Positions 60,418 to 64,000 of a DNA stretch of 64,000 nt are shown piece by piece (position 1 is the stretch's first letter; each line of letters begins with the position of its first letter). The position numbers and the translations under genes were made by a program. The stretch is from an uncultured Granulosicoccaceae bacterium (GTDB lineage Bacteria > Pseudomonadota > Gammaproteobacteria > Granulosicoccales > Granulosicoccaceae). The DNA lies in the NCBI GenBank assembly GCA_938006335.1, contig CALLMF010000023.1, positions 1 through 64,000 of the forward strand. The letters are read 5' to 3'. A model generated the notes under the pieces. That model worked only from the letters and a program-made list of their open reading frames with translations. It did not search any database and was not told the DNA's origin.

Positions 60418-61676
60418 GTACGCTTGGCAACGAATCAGGCATCGCTCGCCGTAACGGTCAACTGTGGGTTGAGGGGGTCAGTGCCCAGTCGCTCGCACAA
60501 ACCTGGGGCACACCGGCGTATGTCTATAGCCGCGCGATGATCGAAGCGGCTTATCAGTCCTTTGTGGATGCACTTGGAAGCCGCCCGCACCTTGTCTGTT
60601 ACGCCATGAAGGCCAACAGCAATCTCGGCGTGCTCAGCGTACTGGCACGTCTCGGTGCAGGCTTTGACATCGTCAGTGGAGGCGAGCTTCAACGCGTGGT
60701 GGCTGCCGGCGGGGATCCATCCCGGATCGTGTTCTCGGGTGTTGGCAAGACCGCCGTCGAGATGCGTGATGCATTGGCAGCGGGTATTCGGTGCTTCAAT
60801 GTGGAGTCACCATCCGAACTCGAGCGCCTTGCGCACGTAGCCTCCCACATGGGTGTTGTTGCACCGGTGTCCCTGCGCATCAATCCGGATGTCGATGCCG
60901 GCACTCATCCCTACATCTCGACTGGTCTCAGGGAAAACAAGTTTGGCATCGGCATGCAAGATGCGCTCGATGTATACCGCCGTGCGGCGGCGCTTGATTC
61001 GATAGCCGTTCACGGTATCGATTGCCATATCGGCTCACAGCTCACATCTGTCGAGCCGTACAAGGATGCCCTGCGCATACTGGTGGATTTGATCGACACC
61101 TTGGCATCCGAGGGTATTGAGCTTGCGCATATTGATGTCGGCGGTGGGCAGGGTATTCGTTACGACGATGAACAGCCGCTCGACATCGGTGCATGGGCCG
61201 ACGTTATCAATGAAGCGATCGGCGAGCGCGACATGGAAGTGCTGGTCGAGCCGGGTCGCTTTATTGCAGGCCCTGCTGGTGTTCTTCTCACTCGCGTGGA
61301 ATACCTCAAGGAGAATGAAGGGCGGCACTTCGCAATCGTCGACGCTGCAATGAACGATCTGATTCGGCCGGCCTTGTACTCGGCGTGGCAGCGGATTGAG
61401 TCAGTAGTTGACCAACAACGTCCGTCACACGAATATGACGTCGTAGGACCCGTATGCGAATCTGCAGATTTTCTGGGCAAGGCGCGTGAGCTGGCGATTG
61501 CCGAAGGTGATTTTCTGGCAATCAGGGATGCCGGTGCCTATGCCTTTGTGATGGCGTCAAACTACAACACGCGCCCCCGTGGTGTGGAGCTCCTTGTCGA
61601 TGGCAAGGACGTCCATGTTGTTCGAGAAAGGGAGTCAGTGGAATCGCTCTTCGAGCTCGAATCCCCGCTGCCATGA
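60414..61676 (+). CDS. lysA: Diaminopimelate decarboxylase
   Basis: PLP enzyme that makes lysine from meso-diaminopimelate. The protein is 420 aa, the family length. The PLP lysine is Lys66 in CYAMKANSN. Other motifs: DIVSGGEL, HIGSQLTS, DVGGGQGIRY, EPGRFIAG and the substrate Cys in GPVCESADFL. It is coupled to lptM upstream and dapF downstream (4-nt overlap), so lysine and peptidoglycan precursor steps sit together. Confidence 0.97.
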   Translation: MSTLGNESGIARRNGQLWVEGVSAQSLAQTWGTPAYVYSRAMIEAAYQSFVDALGSRPHLVCYAMKANSNLGVLSVLARLGAGFDIVSGGELQRVVAAGGDPSRIVFSGVGKTAVEMRDALAAGIRCFNVESPSELERLAHVASHMGVVAPVSLRINPDVDAGTHPYISTGLRENKFGIGMQDALDVYRRAAALDSIAVHGIDCHIGSQLTSVEPYKDALRILVDLIDTLASEGIELAHIDVGGGQGIRYDDEQPLDIGAWADVINEAIGERDMEVLVEPGRFIAGPAGVLLTRVEYLKENEGRHFAIVDAAMNDLIRPALYSAWQRIESVVDQQRPSHEYDVVGPVCESADFLGKARELAIAEGDFLAIRDAGAYAFVMASNYNTRPRGVELLVDGKDVHVVRERESVESLFELESPLP

Positions 61677-62530
61677 TCGACTTCACCAAGATGCATGGCC
61701 TCGGTAACGACTTCATCGTTATCGACAACGTCGATGGAGCCTTGCAGCTTGACTCGGACCGTATTGCGGCACTCGCGGACAGACATACAGGCGTTGGATT
61801 TGACCAGATGCTGGTTGTCGAGTCGCCTAGCGTGGAAGGGGTCGAGTTCGACTATCGCATCTACAATGCCGATGGTGGAGAAGTGGAGCACTGTGGAAAC
61901 GGTGCTCGATGTTTTGCGCGCTTTGTTCATGACCGTGGGCTCACCACCAGTAAGACCATTCCGGTGCACACGGCAGCGGGCCGAATCGAACTCGTGCTGT
62001 TGGACGACGGGCAGGTAACGGTCAGTATGGGAGTGCCTGAATTCACTCCCGAATCACTCCCTTTCGATGTCTGTTCAACGTCGCTTGAAGACAGGCCTGT
62101 AGCCCAGCCCGATGGAACCTGGGACATGGACACCGGTGGCCATGTGTGCAATTTCGGAATTGCAAGCCTTGGTAATCCGCATATCAGCCTGTTCGTCGAT
62201 GATGTCGATACAGCGCCGGTAGCCGAACTCGGTGGGCTGCTCGAGTCACATGAGCGGTTTCCTGCCCGAGTCAATGTCGGATTCCTGCAAGTCGTGTCGA
62301 ACCGGCATGTGCGACTCCGCGTGTTCGAACGCGGGGTTGGGGAGACACTCGCCTGTGGGACTGGCGCCTGTGCGGCCATGGCGATCGCCCGCAAACAGGG
62401 ACTTGTTGCTGACGAAATCACAGTCCAATTGCAGGGCGGGGAGCTGCGTATCCGCTGGGCCGCTGCGTCGTCTCCCATTGAAATGACTGGCCCGTGTTCT
62501 ACAGTCTTCGAGGGCCGAATGAGAATGTAG
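61673..62530 (+). CDS. dapF: Diaminopimelate epimerase
   Basis: Converts LL- to meso-diaminopimelate for lysine and peptidoglycan. The protein is 285 aa. The two catalytic cysteines are Cys74 (EHCGNGARC) and Cys228 (LACGTGACA). It starts with MIDFTKMHGLGNDFIVID, the family N-terminus. It overlaps lysA by 4 nt and precedes the DUF484 gene by 2 nt. Confidence 0.97.
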   Translation: MIDFTKMHGLGNDFIVIDNVDGALQLDSDRIAALADRHTGVGFDQMLVVESPSVEGVEFDYRIYNADGGEVEHCGNGARCFARFVHDRGLTTSKTIPVHTAAGRIELVLLDDGQVTVSMGVPEFTPESLPFDVCSTSLEDRPVAQPDGTWDMDTGGHVCNFGIASLGNPHISLFVDDVDTAPVAELGGLLESHERFPARVNVGFLQVVSNRHVRLRVFERGVGETLACGTGACAAMAIARKQGLVADEITVQLQGGELRIRWAAASSPIEMTGPCSTVFEGRMRM

Positions 62531-62532
62531 GT

Positions 62533-63267
62533 ATGCAACTCGAAGACACTGTCGAAGCCGACGCGCTTGAAGAAGAGGCTGTCATGAAGTATTTGACGTG
62601 CCACCCGGACTTTTTTGACGCGAACCCGGACTTCCTGGGTCGTTTGCGTGTGCCACACGTATCCGGTGACGCGGTTTCTCTGGTCGAGAAGCAGGTCAGT
62701 GTGTTGCGTGCCAAGTGCAATCGACTGGAGTCGAGCCTGCATGATCTGATCAACGTGGCTCGTGAAAACGAGAGTCTGCATAACCGACTTCACACGCTCA
62801 TACAGGAAATCATCTCCGCCAGCGATCTTGAGCACATGCTTTCGTTGATCGGTAGCAGCCTTCTTGAAAATTTCAATGCCAATGATGTGCGTCTACTGGT
62901 ATTCGACAACACGGCCAAGCGCCGTGGTGCCACCCGGCTCCCGGCAGAGCATCAGCATCTTGCCGCGGCAGGTCAGAACAAGATCGACGACGCAACCTTC
63001 GGCCTGTTCGATGATCTGTTCGACAACTTGCAAACCAGCTGCGGTATGCCCGATGCCTCACAACTCGAAGCGCTTTTCGGTGACAACTGTTCGCACGTCG
63101 CGTCCGCTGCATTGATCCCACTGGCACACGAGGGCCGCCTTGGAGTGTTGGTACTGACCAGTTGCGACGAGTCGCGTTTTGCCAATGGCAAGGGGGTCAT
63201 GTTTCTTGACCAACTGGGGCAGATGCTCAGTCGTCGACTCCACTCGCTGGGGGTCAAGCCACGATGA
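62533..63267 (+). CDS. DUF484 family protein
   Basis: DUF484 protein with a GAF-like fold; function unknown. The protein is 244 aa. The N-terminal region VMKYLTCHPDFFDANPDFLGRLRVPH is the family hallmark, followed by a short coiled coil (VSVLRAKCNRLESSLHDLINVARENE) and a GAF-like C-terminal part ending in GVMFLDQLGQMLSRRL. It lies between dapF and xerC, its usual place in gammaproteobacteria, and overlaps xerC by 4 nt. Confidence 0.92.
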   Translation: MQLEDTVEADALEEEAVMKYLTCHPDFFDANPDFLGRLRVPHVSGDAVSLVEKQVSVLRAKCNRLESSLHDLINVARENESLHNRLHTLIQEIISASDLEHMLSLIGSSLLENFNANDVRLLVFDNTAKRRGATRLPAEHQHLAAAGQNKIDDATFGLFDDLFDNLQTSCGMPDASQLEALFGDNCSHVASAALIPLAHEGRLGVLVLTSCDESRFANGKGVMFLDQLGQMLSRRLHSLGVKPR

Positions 63268-64000
63268 GCGCCGTGATGAATCGTTCGGCTGACAAGTGGG
63301 ACGCAAGTATCGAGCACTATCTCGACTACCTGCGTACGGAACGACAGGCATCGCCCCACACCGTGACCAACTACGAGCGTGATTTGCGCTCGGTGGCATC
63401 GTCTGCGGCCCGTCGCGGCGTCGAGGGGTGGAATGAGCTGGTAGCGGGCGATGTCCGGAGCATCATCGCCGAGCAGCATCGGGAAGGAATATCCGGTCGC
63501 AGTCTGGCCCGTCGCTTGTCTGCAGTTCGTGGCTTGTTCAACCACTTGATGCGTCACGGTGATGCTGACCACAACCCGGCTCAGGACATCCTCGCACCCA
63601 AGGATCGCAAGGCACTGCCTGCAACACTTGACCCGGATGAGGTCAGCCGCTTGCTCGCACACAACCTCAGTGATCCGATGATCTGTCGCGATCTTGCGAT
63701 GTTCGAGCTGATGTATTCGTCGGGGCTGCGTCTTGCAGAGCTCGTCGGGATCGATCTTGCGGATCTGGATCTGTCGGTGGGCCAGGTGCGCGTGACCGGC
63801 AAGGGCGGCAAGGTTCGCGATCTACCGGTCGGTGAGCACGCGATCGAGGCCATCAACAAATGGCTCGGATACCGGCGGAGCATGCCGGGTGCCGACGAGC
63901 GAGCGGTGTTCCTGTCGTCGCGAGGCAAGCGAATTGCCCCACGCACGGTGCAGATGCGCCTGAAGAAACTCGCCGAGTCCCAGGGTCTGGACAGGGGCTG
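63264..64000 (+). CDS. xerC: Tyrosine recombinase XerC (3' end cut by window)
   Basis: Site-specific recombinase that, with XerD, resolves chromosome dimers at dif. 245 residues are visible of about 300. The N-terminal SAM-like domain (about 10-110, YLDYLRTERQASPHTVTNYERDL) is complete. The catalytic domain shows Arg156 (SSGLRLAEL) and Lys180 (VTGKGGKVR); the later His, Arg and Tyr lie beyond the window. The ATG overlaps the DUF484 stop (ATGA). Confidence 0.95.
   Translation, partial: MSAVMNRSADKWDASIEHYLDYLRTERQASPHTVTNYERDLRSVASSAARRGVEGWNELVAGDVRSIIAEQHREGISGRSLARRLSAVRGLFNHLMRHGDADHNPAQDILAPKDRKALPATLDPDEVSRLLAHNLSDPMICRDLAMFELMYSSGLRLAELVGIDLADLDLSVGQVRVTGKGGKVRDLPVGEHAIEAINKWLGYRRSMPGADERAVFLSSRGKRIAPRTVQMRLKKLAESQGLDRG

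Overview
This window is the replication-origin region of a Gram-negative, probably gammaproteobacterial, chromosome. The evidence is the gene set: a full F-type ATP synthase operon, parAB, rsmG, mnmG, mnmE, yidC, yidD, rnpA, rpmH, dnaA, dnaN, recF and gyrB, followed by lptM-lysA-dapF-DUF484-xerC. This is the Pseudomonas-type order. GC content looks moderately high. Genes left of dnaA run mostly leftward and the core genes right of it run rightward, as expected if replication starts between about 40.6 and 43.0 kb. A lineage such as Granulosicoccus/Chromatiales is possible, but this is only an impression.

Layout. 1-7.3 kb: atpIBEFHAGDC on the minus strand, closed by a strong terminator. 7.3-10.0 kb: parB, parA, rsmG. 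10.0-20.0 kb: an accessory block with RidA, a YghU-type GST, a coupled isomerase/lactonase pair, a GntR-like LacI regulator, a four-gene sugar ABC importer and a DUF1223 protein. Two near-identical 14-bp operators tie the regulator to both catabolic units. 20.0-21.9 kb: mnmG. 21.9-36.5 kb: a second accessory block with a GST, an ABC exporter, an unknown membrane protein, Ada, an amidase, a zinc-type ABC locus of the Zrg kind (His-rich proteins, ATPase, permease, DUF3299), a metallophosphoesterase, two lipoprotein genes and an SDR. 36.5-40.6 kb: mnmE, yidC, yidD, rnpA, rpmH. 40.6-47.8 kb: dnaA, a 714-bp dnaA-dnaN gap that is the best origin candidate, dnaN, recF, gyrB. 47.9-64 kb: oligopeptidase A, ubiD, a CheB-CheR-PAS fusion, a degenerate GAF-EAL protein, hemDC, argH, an esterase, lptM, lysA, dapF, a DUF484 gene and xerC (cut by the window end).

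Points of interest. The conserved origin block is interrupted twice, on either side of mnmG. rnpA has no normal start codon outside rpmH and must begin inside it. dnaA probably starts at a TTG. YidC carries a basic tail of about 106 residues. A small LacI regulon can be read from the sequence. The zinc locus has a possible Zur half-site. Two signalling proteins near ubiD look catalytically degenerate. I saw no tRNA, rRNA, CRISPR array, transposase or phage gene.
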